From NCBI RefSeq assembly GCF_020097835.1, contig NZ_CP083666.1:992001-1056000 (forward strand): DNA of 64,000 bases, given 5' to 3'. The translations under genes were made by a program, and so were the position numbers. The DNA comes from Haloprofundus halobius (GTDB taxonomy: Archaea; Halobacteriota; Halobacteria; Halobacteriales; Haloferacaceae). The notes below the pieces were generated by a model. The model was not told the origin of the DNA. It ran no database searches and saw only the letters and a list, made by a program, of their open reading frames with translations. Positions 18,239 to 26,670 of the stretch are shown one piece after another. How positions within the stretch are numbered: position 1 is the stretch's first letter; every line of letters starts with the position of its first letter.

Positions 18239-18643
18239 ATGGACTACGACGAGCAACTTGACAAGGCGCTCTCGGAGTCACCGGACGTCGAAGGCGGCGG
18301 CGGTCGCTTCGAGGTCCCCGACCCGAACGTCCGGCCTGAAGGGAATGCGACAGTATTCGAAAACTTTCAGACGGTGGTCGACGCGCTCGGGCGCGACGAG
18401 GCTCACGTGCTGAAATTTCTGCAGACCGACCTGGGTACCAGCGGCCACATCGACGAGAGCGGACGCGCCCGCCTGACGGGGAACTTCCGCGAGGACCGCG
18501 TCGCCCGCGCCGTCGAGGAGTACACCGAATCGTTCGTCCTCTGTCCGGAGTGCGGGCTTCCCGACACCCGTCTCGTCGAGGAGCGCGGCACGAAGATGCT
18601 CAAGTGCGACGCCTGCGGCGCGCTGTCGTCGACGGGGCAGTAG
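18239..18643 (+). CDS. eif2b: Translation initiation factor aIF2 subunit beta
   Basis: A 134-residue subunit of the archaeal aIF2 complex that delivers initiator Met-tRNA to the small ribosomal subunit. It has the central alpha-beta domain (FENFQTVVDALGRDEAHVLKFLQTDLGT) and the C-terminal zinc ribbon with CPECG and CDACG knuckles about 28 residues apart. The N-terminus is short, as expected in archaea. A weak TATA (cgttatgcc) is 28 nt before the start. It lies divergent from UPF0058. Confidence 0.94.
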   Translation: MDYDEQLDKALSESPDVEGGGGRFEVPDPNVRPEGNATVFENFQTVVDALGRDEAHVLKFLQTDLGTSGHIDESGRARLTGNFREDRVARAVEEYTESFVLCPECGLPDTRLVEERGTKMLKCDACGALSSTGQ

Positions 18644-18697
18644 CGCCGTCGCTCGTCGGACGGACTCGAAGAAATTCGTGTGCGGTGTGCGGAGACG

Positions 18698-18877
18698 CTA
18701 CTCGAACTGTTTGACGGTGTTCAAGTCGGACTCTGTCCGCATGAACTCGGCTAACCGGCGTGTCGCGTGACAGTTTGGACAACTGAAGTTCGTGCGATGG
18801 CCGGGCAACTCGCTGGGACCGGACTCCCAGTCTTTTCCACACTCGGGGCACAACAAGCGGACGAACGCTTCGACCAT
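18698..18877 (-). CDS. Small zinc-ribbon protein (CPECG/CPNCH)
   Basis: A 59-residue protein with two zinc knuckles, LLCPECGKDW and FSCPNCHATRR, about 24 residues apart, then a short acidic helix. It is a conserved haloarchaeal microprotein of unknown function. Start ATG 18877 is supported by a TATA-like element 28 nt upstream on the minus strand; a longer in-frame version would include that promoter. It sits 30 nt downstream of nothing on its own strand except the TFB gene end at 18932, so the two are separate units. Confidence 0.8.
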   Translation of the reverse strand: MVEAFVRLLCPECGKDWESGPSELPGHRTNFSCPNCHATRRLAEFMRTESDLNTVKQFE

Positions 18878-18902
18878 ACGACTGACCCACGGGAGCGGCT
18901 TC

Positions 18903-18908
18903 AATAAA
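18903..18908 (-). promoter_or_regulatory. TATA-like element of zinc-ribbon gene
   Basis: Minus strand tttatt centred 28 nt before ATG 18877. This decides the start codon of the small zinc protein. Confidence 0.55.
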
Positions 18909-18931
18909 TGTTTGTGCCGCACTCACACGAT

Positions 18932-19900
18932 TTAGGCGAACAGGCCGGCGTCTTCCGCTTCCAGTAACTCTTTGTACCGGTTGCGGATGGTGACCTCGCT
19001 GATGTTGGCGACGTCCGACACCTCGCTCTGGGTCACCTTCTCGTTGGTGAGAAGGGCGGCGGCGTAGACGGCGGCGGCGGCGAGACCGACCGGCGACTTG
19101 CCCGAGTGGACGCCCTTCTCCTTGGCCGTCTTCAGTAGCTGACGGGCGCGACGTTCGGCCTCGTCGGAGAGGTCGAGCGCCGAGGCGAACCGCGGCACGT
19201 ACTGCTCGGGGTCGGCGGGCTGAATTTCGAGTTTCAACTCGCGGACGATGTAGCGGTACGTCCGGGTGAGCTCCATCTTCTCGACGCGCGAGACGGTCGC
19301 GATCTCGTCGAGACTGCGGGGCATCCCCGCCTGTCGAGCGGCGGCGTAGAGGCTCGCCGTGGCGACGCCCTCGATGGAACGTCCCGGCAGCAGGTCCTCG
19401 CCGAGCGCGCGGCGGTAGATGACCGAGGCGGTCTCGCGGACGTTCTCGGGGAGCCCGAGCGCCGACGCCATGCGGTCGATCTCGCCGAGCGCCTGCTTCA
19501 GGTTGCGCTCCTTCGAGTCGCGGGTGCGGAACCGCTCGTTCCAGGTACGCAGTCGCTGCATCTGCTGGCGCTGGCGCGAGGACAGCGAGTTGCCGTAGGC
19601 GTCCTTGTTCTGCCAGCCGATGTTGGTCGACAGCCCCTTGTCGTGCATCATCTTCGTCGTCGGTGCGCCGACGCGGGACTTCGAGTCACGCTCCGCGCTG
19701 TCGAACGCGCGCCACTCGGGACCGCGGTCGACGGAGTCCTCTTCGACGACGAGACCGCAGTCGGTACAGACGGTCTCGCCGTGCTCGGTGTCGCTGACGA
19801 GTCGGCCGCCACACTCGGGACAGGTGCGTACCGACTCGGTCTCTTGTTCTCGTTCTGGTTCCGTTTCGCCGGTGTACGTACGGATGGTTGTGTCGGTCAT
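18932..19900 (-). CDS. tfb: Transcription initiation factor TFB
   Basis: A 322-residue TFIIB orthologue that recruits RNA polymerase to TBP-bound promoters. The N-terminal zinc ribbon has CPECGGRL and CTDCGLVV. Next is the B-reader region (AFDSAERDSKSRVGAPTT), then two cyclin repeats beginning near residues 120 and 220, and a recognition helix (SEVSDVANISEVTIRNRYKE) that reads the BRE. Haloarchaea carry several TFBs, and the paralogue cannot be assigned. Start 19900 is the natural MTDTTIRTY N-terminus. A strong TATA lies about 100 nt upstream, so this mRNA probably has a real leader. Confidence 0.95.
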   Translation of the reverse strand: MTDTTIRTYTGETEPEREQETESVRTCPECGGRLVSDTEHGETVCTDCGLVVEEDSVDRGPEWRAFDSAERDSKSRVGAPTTKMMHDKGLSTNIGWQNKDAYGNSLSSRQRQQMQRLRTWNERFRTRDSKERNLKQALGEIDRMASALGLPENVRETASVIYRRALGEDLLPGRSIEGVATASLYAAARQAGMPRSLDEIATVSRVEKMELTRTYRYIVRELKLEIQPADPEQYVPRFASALDLSDEAERRARQLLKTAKEKGVHSGKSPVGLAAAAVYAAALLTNEKVTQSEVSDVANISEVTIRNRYKELLEAEDAGLFA

Positions 19901-20261
19901 GGTATGGTCCTCGTGATAGTGGCGGACCGCTATCCGGGGGAGAGAAATATGGAGAATTCGCCGGAGTCGGTCCTTACCCTCAGTAAGGCCGCAAGAGTTA
20001 TAAATGTTTCGTGGTAAACCCCCGTCTCGCGTCCCAAAACAGACGAATACGTGAGTGTTCATTCTTCGAGAACTTCCGCTGACGACGTTCGTGAGTATTA
20101 AATCTGACGGTGATCTGTCGAGCGACGTCCTCGCCCGTTCCCCGTACGAGAAGACGAGTCGCTCACAGCGCGGTCGACAGGACGAAAATTCGAGTCGCTT
20201 CGCTCCAGCGTCCAGGTCGACCGCCTTCGCCCCATCTACTGGGTCCGCGTTCGACCGCGTC
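19901..20261. other. Gene-free region upstream of tfb
   Basis: This 361-nt stretch holds no convincing gene. On the minus strand it carries the tfb promoter: atttataa at 19998-20005, which predicts a 5' leader of about 75 nt. The region 20060-20260 shows no repeat or RNA feature that I can support. Confidence 0.6.
19998..20005 (-). promoter_or_regulatory. TATA box of tfb
   Basis: atttataa on the minus strand, the best TATA match between the lipoprotein gene and tfb. It is about 102 nt before the start codon, so an untranslated leader is likely. Confidence 0.5.
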
Positions 20262-20909
20262 TCAGGCGGGGTGCTGTACCGACTCGAACAGCGAGACGAT
20301 GTTCGACTCCTCGCCGCTCAACTGTTGGGGATAGACGCCGAGCGCGATGACGAAGTCGTCCTCGTTGCGCACCTTCGTCACGTGGACGAACACGTCTATC
20401 TGCTCGCCTTCGACGTTCGAGGTGGCCGCGTACTTCGTCACCTCGGTGTCGGTTCCGAGCACCGTCAGCGTCTGCGAACTCTCCTCGCTCACGTTACTCA
20501 GTCCGTCGTACTGACTCGTCAGCATCTGGACGAGGTCCTCGTTACTGTCGTCCTTGAGGGGGTTGAACGTCCGGCCCGCGATCTCGACGGCCGGCGAGGA
20601 GATGGCCGCGAACACGCCGAGTTTCTGCTCGCCGAGCAGACTCATACTCAGCGTCTTCTCGTACGTCGATATCTGGTTCGTGGCCTCGACGTTCCGGGTC
20701 TGGCCGGCGGCGCTGAACTCGCGCGTGATGGTCTTCGCTTCGGTGCCGTCGAGTTCGTAGCCAGTCTCCTCCGCGACCGACTCCTCGGCCAACGCGGGGT
20801 CCGACTCGAACGAAAGCGACTCCTCACCCGTGACGAAGCCGAGACAACCGCTCGACGCGACCAGCGCGCCGAGTGCCGCAGTCGCTACCTCGCGTCTCGT
20901 GTGTCTCAT
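20262..20909 (-). CDS. Tat-type lipoprotein, DUF6517-like
   Basis: A 215-residue predicted secreted lipoprotein. The N-terminus has a twin-Arg motif (HTRREVATAALG) and a lipobox ending at SSGC, so it should be exported by Tat and anchored to the outer face of the membrane by a lipid-modified Cys near residue 21. The mature part is strand-rich, with Thr and Ser-rich segments. It resembles a haloarchaeal DUF6517 protein (family name from memory); function unknown. Start ATG 20909 is supported by a TATA (cttataa) 28 nt upstream. Confidence 0.78.
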   Translation of the reverse strand: MRHTRREVATAALGALVASSGCLGFVTGEESLSFESDPALAEESVAEETGYELDGTEAKTITREFSAAGQTRNVEATNQISTYEKTLSMSLLGEQKLGVFAAISSPAVEIAGRTFNPLKDDSNEDLVQMLTSQYDGLSNVSEESSQTLTVLGTDTEVTKYAATSNVEGEQIDVFVHVTKVRNEDDFVIALGVYPQQLSGEESNIVSLFESVQHPA

Positions 20910-20933
20910 CGCCCCCGTCTCTCTCACTCAGGG

Positions 20934-20940
20934 TTATAAG
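20934..20940 (-). promoter_or_regulatory. TATA-like element of lipoprotein gene
   Basis: Minus strand cttataa centred 28 nt before ATG 20909, at leaderless spacing. Confidence 0.6.
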
Positions 20941-20994
20941 TTTCTCGGCCGGACTGTCCACGTATACGACTGCTCTCGGCGCGGCCGAGTCACC

Positions 20995-21840
20995 TCACTC
21001 GCCGCGCCACTCCGGCTCTCTCCCCTCCAGAAACGCGTCGATGCCCTCGTTCTTGTCGTGGCTGTCGAACAGACCGACGAACAGTTCTGACTCGTACGCC
21101 AGCCCTGCGTCGAGGTCCGTGCGGGTCGCGGCGCGGAGCGCCTCCTTCGCCCGCGCCAGCGCAAGCGGGCTCTTCGCGGCCATCTTCCCGGCGAGGTCGG
21201 CGACCCGCTCGTCGAGCTCGTCCGCCGGATGCGCCTCCTCGACCAGTCCGATTTCGGCCGCTTCGATGCCTGTGACCAGTTCGCCCGAGAGGACGAGCTT
21301 TCGCGCCTGTCCCGGTCCGACGAGTCGGGTCAGCCGCTGGGTGCCGCCGCCGCCGGGGATGATGCCGAGGGTGATTTCAGGCTGCCCGAGTTTGGCGTCC
21401 TCGCGGGCCAATCGAACGTCGCAGGCCTGCGCGAGTTCACAGCCCCCGCCGAGGGCGTGGCCGTTGACGCGGGCGACGACGGGCTTCGAGCAGTCGGCGA
21501 CGGTCTCGTAGATACGGGGTCGCTCGCTCGCCTCGTGCTGTTCGACGGCGCTCCGTTCGCGCAGTTCCGTCACGTCGGCCCCGGCGACGAACGCCTTCGC
21601 CTCGTCCGAACCCGTGAGCACGACGACCCGCACCTCGCCGTCTTCCTCGACAGCAGCAAACACCCGAGTGAGTTCCGTCCGGACCTGCGCGTTCAGCGCG
21701 TTGCGCGCGTCCGGTCGGTCGATGGTGACCGTCAGCACGCCGTCACCGTACTCGCCGCGTTCGACACGGACGAACTCGGCGTCCGCGGCCGCGGCGTCGA
21801 CACTCGCCGTCTCGCCGTCTCCCTCGCCGCTCTCACTCAT
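20995..21840 (-). CDS. Enoyl-CoA hydratase/isomerase (crotonase family)
   Basis: A 281-residue crotonase. It has the oxyanion-hole loop AFVAGADVTEL, then GHALGGGCELAQACD and GQPEITLGIIPGGGGTQRL. Both catalytic Glu residues of classical hydratases are present (in GGCELA and GQPEI), so it should hydrate 2-enoyl-CoA and not act only as an isomerase. The start codon overlaps the end of the 3-hydroxyacyl-CoA dehydrogenase gene by 8 nt, so the two form an operon for consecutive beta-oxidation steps. It may serve fatty-acid or phenylacetate breakdown. The first about 20 residues are an acidic extension. Confidence 0.92.
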   Translation of the reverse strand: MSESGEGDGETASVDAAAADAEFVRVERGEYGDGVLTVTIDRPDARNALNAQVRTELTRVFAAVEEDGEVRVVVLTGSDEAKAFVAGADVTELRERSAVEQHEASERPRIYETVADCSKPVVARVNGHALGGGCELAQACDVRLAREDAKLGQPEITLGIIPGGGGTQRLTRLVGPGQARKLVLSGELVTGIEAAEIGLVEEAHPADELDERVADLAGKMAAKSPLALARAKEALRAATRTDLDAGLAYESELFVGLFDSHDKNEGIDAFLEGREPEWRGE

Positions 21841-22714
21841 CGTCTGCCCCCGAGACGCCGACTATCTCGCCGTCCTCCCAGACGTAGAACCCCTCGCCCG
21901 TCTTCTTGCCGAGTTTTCCGGCGCGCACCTTCTTTCGGAGGAGCGTCGGCGGGCGGAACCGCTCACCTAACTCCTCGCGGAGATGTTCGAGGATGTCCAG
22001 ACGGACGTCCAATCCCACGACATCGCCGAGTTCCAGCGGCCCCATCGGGTGGTTGTAGCCGAGTTCCATCGCGGCGTCGATGTCGCGAGGGCTGGCGACG
22101 CCCGACTCGACCATCCGGACCGCCTCGACGCCGAGGGCGACGCCCAACCGCGACGTGGCGAACCCCGGAGCGTCCTCGACGACGACAGCGGTTTTTCCAA
22201 CTCCTTCGACGAACGTCTCGGCGAACTCGCGCGTCTCCGCGCACGTCTGCTCGGCCAGCACGACTTCGACTAACTGCATGATGTGCGGAGGGTTGAAGAA
22301 GTGGAGACCGACGCAGCGTGAGGGGTCGTCGAGCACGCTGGCGATGCTCGTCACCGGCAGCGACGAGGTGTTCGTCGCTATCACGGCGTCGTCGGGCGCG
22401 TGGTCGGCCGCATCCGAGACGACGGTTCGTTTCAGGTCTTCGTCCTCCGGCACCGCCTCGACGACGAGGTCCGCGTCGGCGACAGCCGCCACAAGGTCCG
22501 TCGTTCCCGTCAGTCGTGACAACGTCTCCTCTCGCTCCGTTTCGCTCACCTTTCCGCGCTCGACGCCCCCGTCGAGATTCGACTCGATGGCCGCCAGTCC
22601 GTCGGCGACGAGGTCCGCCTCGATGTCGCGGAGCGTCACGTCGTGGCCGCCCATCGCGCTCACCTGCGCGATGCCGTGCCCCATCGTTCCCGCACCAAGT
22701 ACACAGACGTTCAT
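21833..22714 (-). CDS. hbd: 3-hydroxyacyl-CoA dehydrogenase
   Basis: A 293-residue NAD-dependent dehydrogenase that oxidises 3-hydroxyacyl-CoA to 3-oxoacyl-CoA. The Rossmann signature is LGAGTMGHGIAQ. The NTSSLPV turn, the catalytic His in GLHFFNPPHIMQLVE and the PGFATSRLG and HPMGPLELGD motifs are all present. The length matches single-domain bacterial-type Hbd/PaaH. It is the first gene of a two-gene operon with the hydratase. A TATA-like element (tttaat, minus strand, 22738-22743) lies about 27 nt before the start. Confidence 0.93.
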   Translation of the reverse strand: MNVCVLGAGTMGHGIAQVSAMGGHDVTLRDIEADLVADGLAAIESNLDGGVERGKVSETEREETLSRLTGTTDLVAAVADADLVVEAVPEDEDLKRTVVSDAADHAPDDAVIATNTSSLPVTSIASVLDDPSRCVGLHFFNPPHIMQLVEVVLAEQTCAETREFAETFVEGVGKTAVVVEDAPGFATSRLGVALGVEAVRMVESGVASPRDIDAAMELGYNHPMGPLELGDVVGLDVRLDILEHLREELGERFRPPTLLRKKVRAGKLGKKTGEGFYVWEDGEIVGVSGADDE

Positions 22715-22737
22715 GACCGATGTGGCTCGGGTCGGCG

Positions 22738-22743
22738 ATTAAA
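22738..22743 (-). promoter_or_regulatory. TATA-like element of hbd operon
   Basis: tttaat on the minus strand centred about 27 nt before ATG 22714. Confidence 0.5.
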
Positions 22744-22833
22744 TCATTCCCATTGCACTACGTCTCGTCGCCGCTTGTTGTCAGCAGACGGGAGTTTACC
22801 TGCCTACTTGGTGGTTCCCTCCTACAGAACGGT

Positions 22834-23145
22834 ATGGTCGACGTGACACTCGACGCAGAGGAGATGAGCCGAGAAGACGTCGCGGCGAGACCCGAAGAAC
22901 TGGCCCAGGAACTCCGCGAGGGCGACGCCTTCGACGTGAGGGTCGGCAACAAGACGGTGACGCTCAACCCGCGTGAGAGTCTCGCCTTCGAGTTGAGCGT
23001 CCGCGAGCGCTCGGCCATCCTCCGCGGCAATCGCGAGACGGTGTCGATAAGGATGGACTGGAAGTCGAAGTACGGGGAACCGCCGACCGCACGGAGTAAC
23101 CGTTTTGTACCGCCTCTCCGAGCGAAGTATCATGGTTTACAATGA
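22834..23145 (+). CDS. Amphi-Trp domain protein
   Basis: A 103-residue small protein. Residues 1-77 follow the amphi-Trp pattern: an amphipathic N-terminal helix (ARPEELAQELREGDAFDV), short strands (VRVGNKTVTLNP), then a strand ending at MDWKSK. The role of this small family is unknown; a membrane-surface function has been guessed from the amphipathic segments. The C-terminal 26 residues after DWKSK are not typical, and the stop lies 14 nt inside the paaK coding region. The paaK TATA-like sequence lies inside this tail. Confidence 0.7.
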   Translation: MVDVTLDAEEMSREDVAARPEELAQELREGDAFDVRVGNKTVTLNPRESLAFELSVRERSAILRGNRETVSIRMDWKSKYGEPPTARSNRFVPPLRAKYHGLQ

Positions 23146-24415
23146 GGTAGAGCGGACGGACCGCGACGAACTGCAGTCGATGCAGGACGAGCGTCTCCGG
23201 ACGACTGTCGAACACGCCTACGAGAACGTCGATTTCTACCGCGACGCCCTCGACGAGGCCGGTATCTCGCCGGGCGACGTCGGCGGTATCGACGATATCT
23301 CGCTGCTCCCGTTTACCGCCAAAGAGGACTTCCGCGACCGCTATCCGGACGGTCTCGTCGCCGTCGAGAGAGACCAGTTGCGGCGCATCCACGCCTCGTC
23401 GGGCACGACGGGCAAACCAAAGGTGGTCGGATACACCGAGGGCGACCTCCAGCTTTGGGGCGAAGTGATGGCACGGTCGCTCGAAACCGCGGGTGTCGAC
23501 CCGAGCCACACCGTCCAGAACGCCTACGGCTACGGTCTCTTTACTGGCGGCCTCGGCATCCATCTGGGCTGCGAGACGCTCGGGACGAACGTCATCCCCA
23601 TCGGCGGCGGGCAGACGGGGAGGCAGTTGGAACTGCTGTCGGACCTCGGGTCGGACGTCCTGACCTGCACGCCGTCGTACGCGCTCTACCTCGCCGAAAC
23701 CGCCGAAAAAGAGGGTATCGACCCCCGCGAGTGGAACCTCTCGACGGTCGTCATCGGCGCGGAACCCTGCACCGCGCCGATGCGCGCCGAGATAGAGGAG
23801 GCACTCGACGTGACGGCGCTCGACATCTACGGTCTCTCCGAGATAATCGGCCCCGGCGTCTCGATGGAGTGCGAGGCCAAATCGGGACTGCACGTCTGGG
23901 AGGACCACTTCTATCCCGAAGTCGTCGACCCCGAGACGGGCGACCCGCTTCCCGAGGGCGAGGAGGGCGAACTCGTCTTCACGACGCTGACGAAGGAAGC
24001 CGTTCCAGTTCTGCGCTATCGGACCGGCGACCTGGCGACGCTGACGCGCGAATCGTGCGACTGCGGGCGGACGATGGTTCGGATGTCACACGTCACCGGT
24101 CGCAGCGACGACCTGCTCATCGTCCGCGGCGTCAACGTCTACCCCAGCGAGATCGAGTCCGTCGTGCTGGAGTTCGACGAGGTCGCTCCGTACTACCGCA
24201 TCGATCTGAAGCGCGACGACCAACTCGACACCATCGATATCACCGTCGAGCGGACCGAGTCCTTCGACGGCGGCGACGACGAGTTAGCGCAGCGACTCCG
24301 TGACCGACTCCAGACCGTGCTGTCGCTGTCGCCGGATTCGCTCACCATCGCACCGCCGGGCGGCATCGAGCGAACGGAAACTGGAAAAGTGAAACGCGTC
24401 TTCGATCACCGCTGA
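23132..24415 (+). CDS. paaK: Phenylacetate-CoA ligase
   Basis: A 427-residue AMP-forming ligase that makes phenylacetyl-CoA from phenylacetate, ATP and CoA, the first step of the pathway. It shows the nucleotide loop HASSGTTGKPKVVGYT near residue 90, the YGLSEIIGPGVSMEC block, the hinge YRTGDLATLT and the C-terminal GRSDDLLIVRGVNVYPSEIE. The size and motif set are those of PaaK. A gttttgta element is centred 27 nt before ATG 23132, which supports this start over the in-frame ATG at 23105. The epoxidase genes are about 8 kb away on the same strand. Confidence 0.94.
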   Translation: MVYNEVERTDRDELQSMQDERLRTTVEHAYENVDFYRDALDEAGISPGDVGGIDDISLLPFTAKEDFRDRYPDGLVAVERDQLRRIHASSGTTGKPKVVGYTEGDLQLWGEVMARSLETAGVDPSHTVQNAYGYGLFTGGLGIHLGCETLGTNVIPIGGGQTGRQLELLSDLGSDVLTCTPSYALYLAETAEKEGIDPREWNLSTVVIGAEPCTAPMRAEIEEALDVTALDIYGLSEIIGPGVSMECEAKSGLHVWEDHFYPEVVDPETGDPLPEGEEGELVFTTLTKEAVPVLRYRTGDLATLTRESCDCGRTMVRMSHVTGRSDDLLIVRGVNVYPSEIESVVLEFDEVAPYYRIDLKRDDQLDTIDITVERTESFDGGDDELAQRLRDRLQTVLSLSPDSLTIAPPGGIERTETGKVKRVFDHR

Positions 24416-24443
24416 CGACGGTTCGAGGTGGCTGGCCGGCCGT

Positions 24444-24893
24444 CTACGCCTCCGAAGACGTCGCCGTCGGGTCCGCGGCCACATCGTCGTCGAGACGCTC
24501 GGCGTCACCGCTCTCTCCACCCTCGGAGCCGTACTTCTCGCGCCGTCGCTCGTTCTCCTCGCGGATACGCCGACCGCTGTAGAGGTAGTACGCCGGGGCG
24601 ACGAACGGGAGCGCGAACGCCGCGCCGAACCAGAGATGTCGCGACCAGCCCCAGTCGTACCCCTGTCGTCGCATCGCCTTGATGTCCGAGCGGATGAAGC
24701 CGGCGATGAACAGGTGGGTGACGAGCATCACGACCAACCCCGAACCGTTGCCGATGGGAATCGAGAGCACGAGAATCGGGATGCCGAGCAGCCAGATGAG
24801 AAGCACCAGTTTGCGATACGGCGCGACCAGGCGGCGCTCGCTCCAGCCGTCGCCGCCGGGGTCGGCGTCGCGTCCGCGTCTGTAGGCGTCCAT
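24444..24893 (-). CDS. Small membrane protein with three helices
   Basis: A 149-residue protein with hydrophobic segments at about residues 29-47, 52-70 and 84-107. The N-terminus is polar and charged, and the C-terminus is a Glu/Arg-rich and then acidic cytosolic tail. The middle loop has FIRSDIKAMRRQGYDWGW, a pattern seen in haloarchaeal membrane proteins of unknown role. No family name can be given with confidence. The gene is divergent from the ASCH-domain gene at 25005 and convergent with paaK. Confidence 0.7.
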   Translation of the reverse strand: MDAYRRGRDADPGGDGWSERRLVAPYRKLVLLIWLLGIPILVLSIPIGNGSGLVVMLVTHLFIAGFIRSDIKAMRRQGYDWGWSRHLWFGAAFALPFVAPAYYLYSGRRIREENERRREKYGSEGGESGDAERLDDDVAADPTATSSEA

Positions 24894-25004
24894 GCGTCGA
24901 GATGGCCGCCCGCGGAGCAAAAACGATTCGCCCGTGGGTTGGTTTCGTCGAGTTCGAGAGCCGACGACCCGGCCGCTTTTCTCCGTCCCATCCCAAAGCC
25001 CCCT

Positions 25005-25319
25005 ATGGCAGAAATCGACGCCGCGAACGTGCTCCCGACCGAGAGACTGCAGTCGATGGTCGCCGACGGCCGAGTGACGCAACTGCACCGCGGCCACGCG
25101 TACGCCGAGACGGGCGACACCTTCGAGGTCGACGGCGAGCGGTTCGAGGTGGTCGCCGTCGAGACTCGAACTCTCGGCGACCTCACCGACGAAGACGCCC
25201 GCGCCGAGGGGTCCGAGAACCTCGACGCCTACCGCGAACGCCTCGAACGCGCCCACGACGACTTCGAGTGGGACGACGAGACCGACATCGTCCGCCACCG
25301 CTTCGAACCGGTCGAGTAA
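25005..25319 (+). CDS. ASCH-domain protein
   Basis: A 104-residue PUA-like protein. LPTERLQSMVADGRVTQLHRG followed by YAETGDTFEVDGERFEV and a Glu-rich ending fit the ASCH family, a beta-barrel with a proposed RNA-binding cleft. ASCH proteins are thought to act in translation control or RNA modification; some hydrolyse modified cytidines. No target is evident. A weak TATA-like tract (cttttctc) is about 27 nt before ATG 25005. Confidence 0.75.
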   Translation: MAEIDAANVLPTERLQSMVADGRVTQLHRGHAYAETGDTFEVDGERFEVVAVETRTLGDLTDEDARAEGSENLDAYRERLERAHDDFEWDDETDIVRHRFEPVE

Positions 25320-25345
25320 CCGTCTCCGCTTCTGCGTTCAGTCGG

Positions 25346-25801
25346 CTATCCCAGTCGTTTCACCGCAATCTCGTGTTCTCCGTCGTCCGTTTCGATAGCG
25401 ACTGTGCCGACGATGGCGTCGCGGACCGTCTCGCGCCACGCTTCGACGGCCCGCACGTGCTCGTCGCGGTGCGCCTCCACCGAGTACGCTCCCGACTTCC
25501 GGAGACGGTCCTCGGAGTCGTCAGGGGTCGGAAACGGAGGGACGTCGCCCACCAGCCGCTCCGGGTCGAGATGTATCGGCTCGGCCGGACCGTCGTAGCT
25601 CCCTTCGCTCCCGGCGAGGTGGAGGCGAGCGCGCATCCGCCCCGCGAACGGCGGCGTCACGCGCAGGACGGCGGGCGCTCGCTCCCGACGGCGGGCCTCC
25701 ACCGCCGCGACGACGTCGTCGGCGGTGACGGCGATCGAGCGGATGCGTACGGGACTCGCGCTCGTCTCGTCGGAGCCCTCGTCGTCGGTGTCTGGAGTCA
25801 T
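25346..25801 (-). CDS. Conserved haloarchaeal hypothetical protein
   Basis: A 151-residue soluble acidic protein. No domain is recognised. Residues about 10-90 contain VRIRSIAVTADDVVAAVEAR and then RVTPPFAGRMRARLH, which looks like an alpha/beta fold. The end is strand-rich (VGTVAIETDDGEHEIAVKRLG). The start is set at ATG 25801, where the acidic N-terminus begins; upstream in-frame codons cover the neighbouring gene's ending region. It lies on the same strand as the small zinc protein 75 nt away, possibly in one transcript. Confidence 0.6.
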   Translation of the reverse strand: MTPDTDDEGSDETSASPVRIRSIAVTADDVVAAVEARRRERAPAVLRVTPPFAGRMRARLHLAGSEGSYDGPAEPIHLDPERLVGDVPPFPTPDDSEDRLRKSGAYSVEAHRDEHVRAVEAWRETVRDAIVGTVAIETDDGEHEIAVKRLG

Positions 25802-25875
25802 TACTGGACGTTCGCCGGCGAGACGGAAATCGCGCTCCTCTGTTCCCTCAACGACCACCGCGACCGACGACGGGT

Positions 25876-25986
25876 TTACGAGGTGACCGAGAGACCGCCG
25901 CCACACTCCGGACAGAGCGCGTAGTACGACCGTGGTGTCACTCGCTGGTCACACCGTTCACAGACGAACGTCGAACGTTCCGTCAT
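25876..25986 (-). CDS. Rubrerythrin-like zinc microprotein
   Basis: A 36-residue protein with two knuckles, FVCERCDQR and LCPECGGG, 17 residues apart. It matches the very short haloarchaeal proteins annotated as rubrerythrin-like domain proteins (from memory). These likely bind one zinc or iron ion in a rubredoxin-like loop pair. A TTTAAC element sits about 25 nt before the start on the minus strand. Two ATG codons are adjacent; the second (25986) was chosen, and the first would add one Met. Confidence 0.65.
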   Translation of the reverse strand: MTERSTFVCERCDQRVTPRSYYALCPECGGGLSVTS

Positions 25987-26081
25987 CATTCTATGTGGTC
26001 TCCATACCGTGTTAAATGTTATCGTGAGTCTCTCACCACAAAGTACACAAATTTTTACCATCGATCGGTGAACCGTGAGAC

Positions 26082-26543
26082 GTGCCATACAGCTACGAAC
26101 CCCAGTTCTTCGAGGAGTACGAAGTCGGCCAGACGTTCGAGAGCGCTGGACGCACCGTGACCGAGACGGACTTCGTGATGCACTCGGCGTTCTCGGGAGA
26201 CTGGACGGAACTGCACAGCAACCGTCATTACGCCGACGAGGAGTACTTCGGCGAGCGCGTCGCCCACGGGCCGATGACGTTCGTCCTCGCGACGGGACTG
26301 GTGTTCCGGTGCGGGTTCCTCGAACGCACCGTCGTCGCCTTCCTCGGCATGAACTACATGGACATCCCCGCGCCCGTCAGGATGGGCGATACCATCTCGC
26401 TGGAGATGGAAGTCGTGGAGACGAAACCGTTCTCCAGCCGCGACGACGCCGGACTCGTCGTCATCGACTCGGAGATGACGAACCAAGAGGATGAGACGGT
26501 GTTCTCGGGAGATATGAAGTTCATGATAAAGACCGAACCGTAG
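26082..26543 (+). CDS. MaoC-type hot-dog hydratase
   Basis: A 153-residue MaoC-like protein from a GTG start. The hydratase 2 motif is present in the form SGDWTELHSNRHYADEEYFG, with Asp and His in the expected places, then ERVAHGPMTFVLATGLV. Enoyl-CoA hydratases of this group, and the MaoC half of bacterial PaaZ, share these residues. Together with paaK, paaABC and the two beta-oxidation genes nearby, it could stand in for the oxepin-CoA hydrolase half of PaaZ (inference). A ttttta element is centred about 27 nt before GTG 26082. Confidence 0.85.
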   Translation: MPYSYEPQFFEEYEVGQTFESAGRTVTETDFVMHSAFSGDWTELHSNRHYADEEYFGERVAHGPMTFVLATGLVFRCGFLERTVVAFLGMNYMDIPAPVRMGDTISLEMEVVETKPFSSRDDAGLVVIDSEMTNQEDETVFSGDMKFMIKTEP

Positions 26544-26670
26544 TCGGGGACGTTTTTCGCCGAACGCACCGCCGCTTGCTCGGACGACGCGAGCGAGTAT
26601 TGTCGACGTGTACGAGTCACACCGAGGCGAGACAGTCGCCACCGACTGAAGGTGAGCGTCGACCTCTGCA

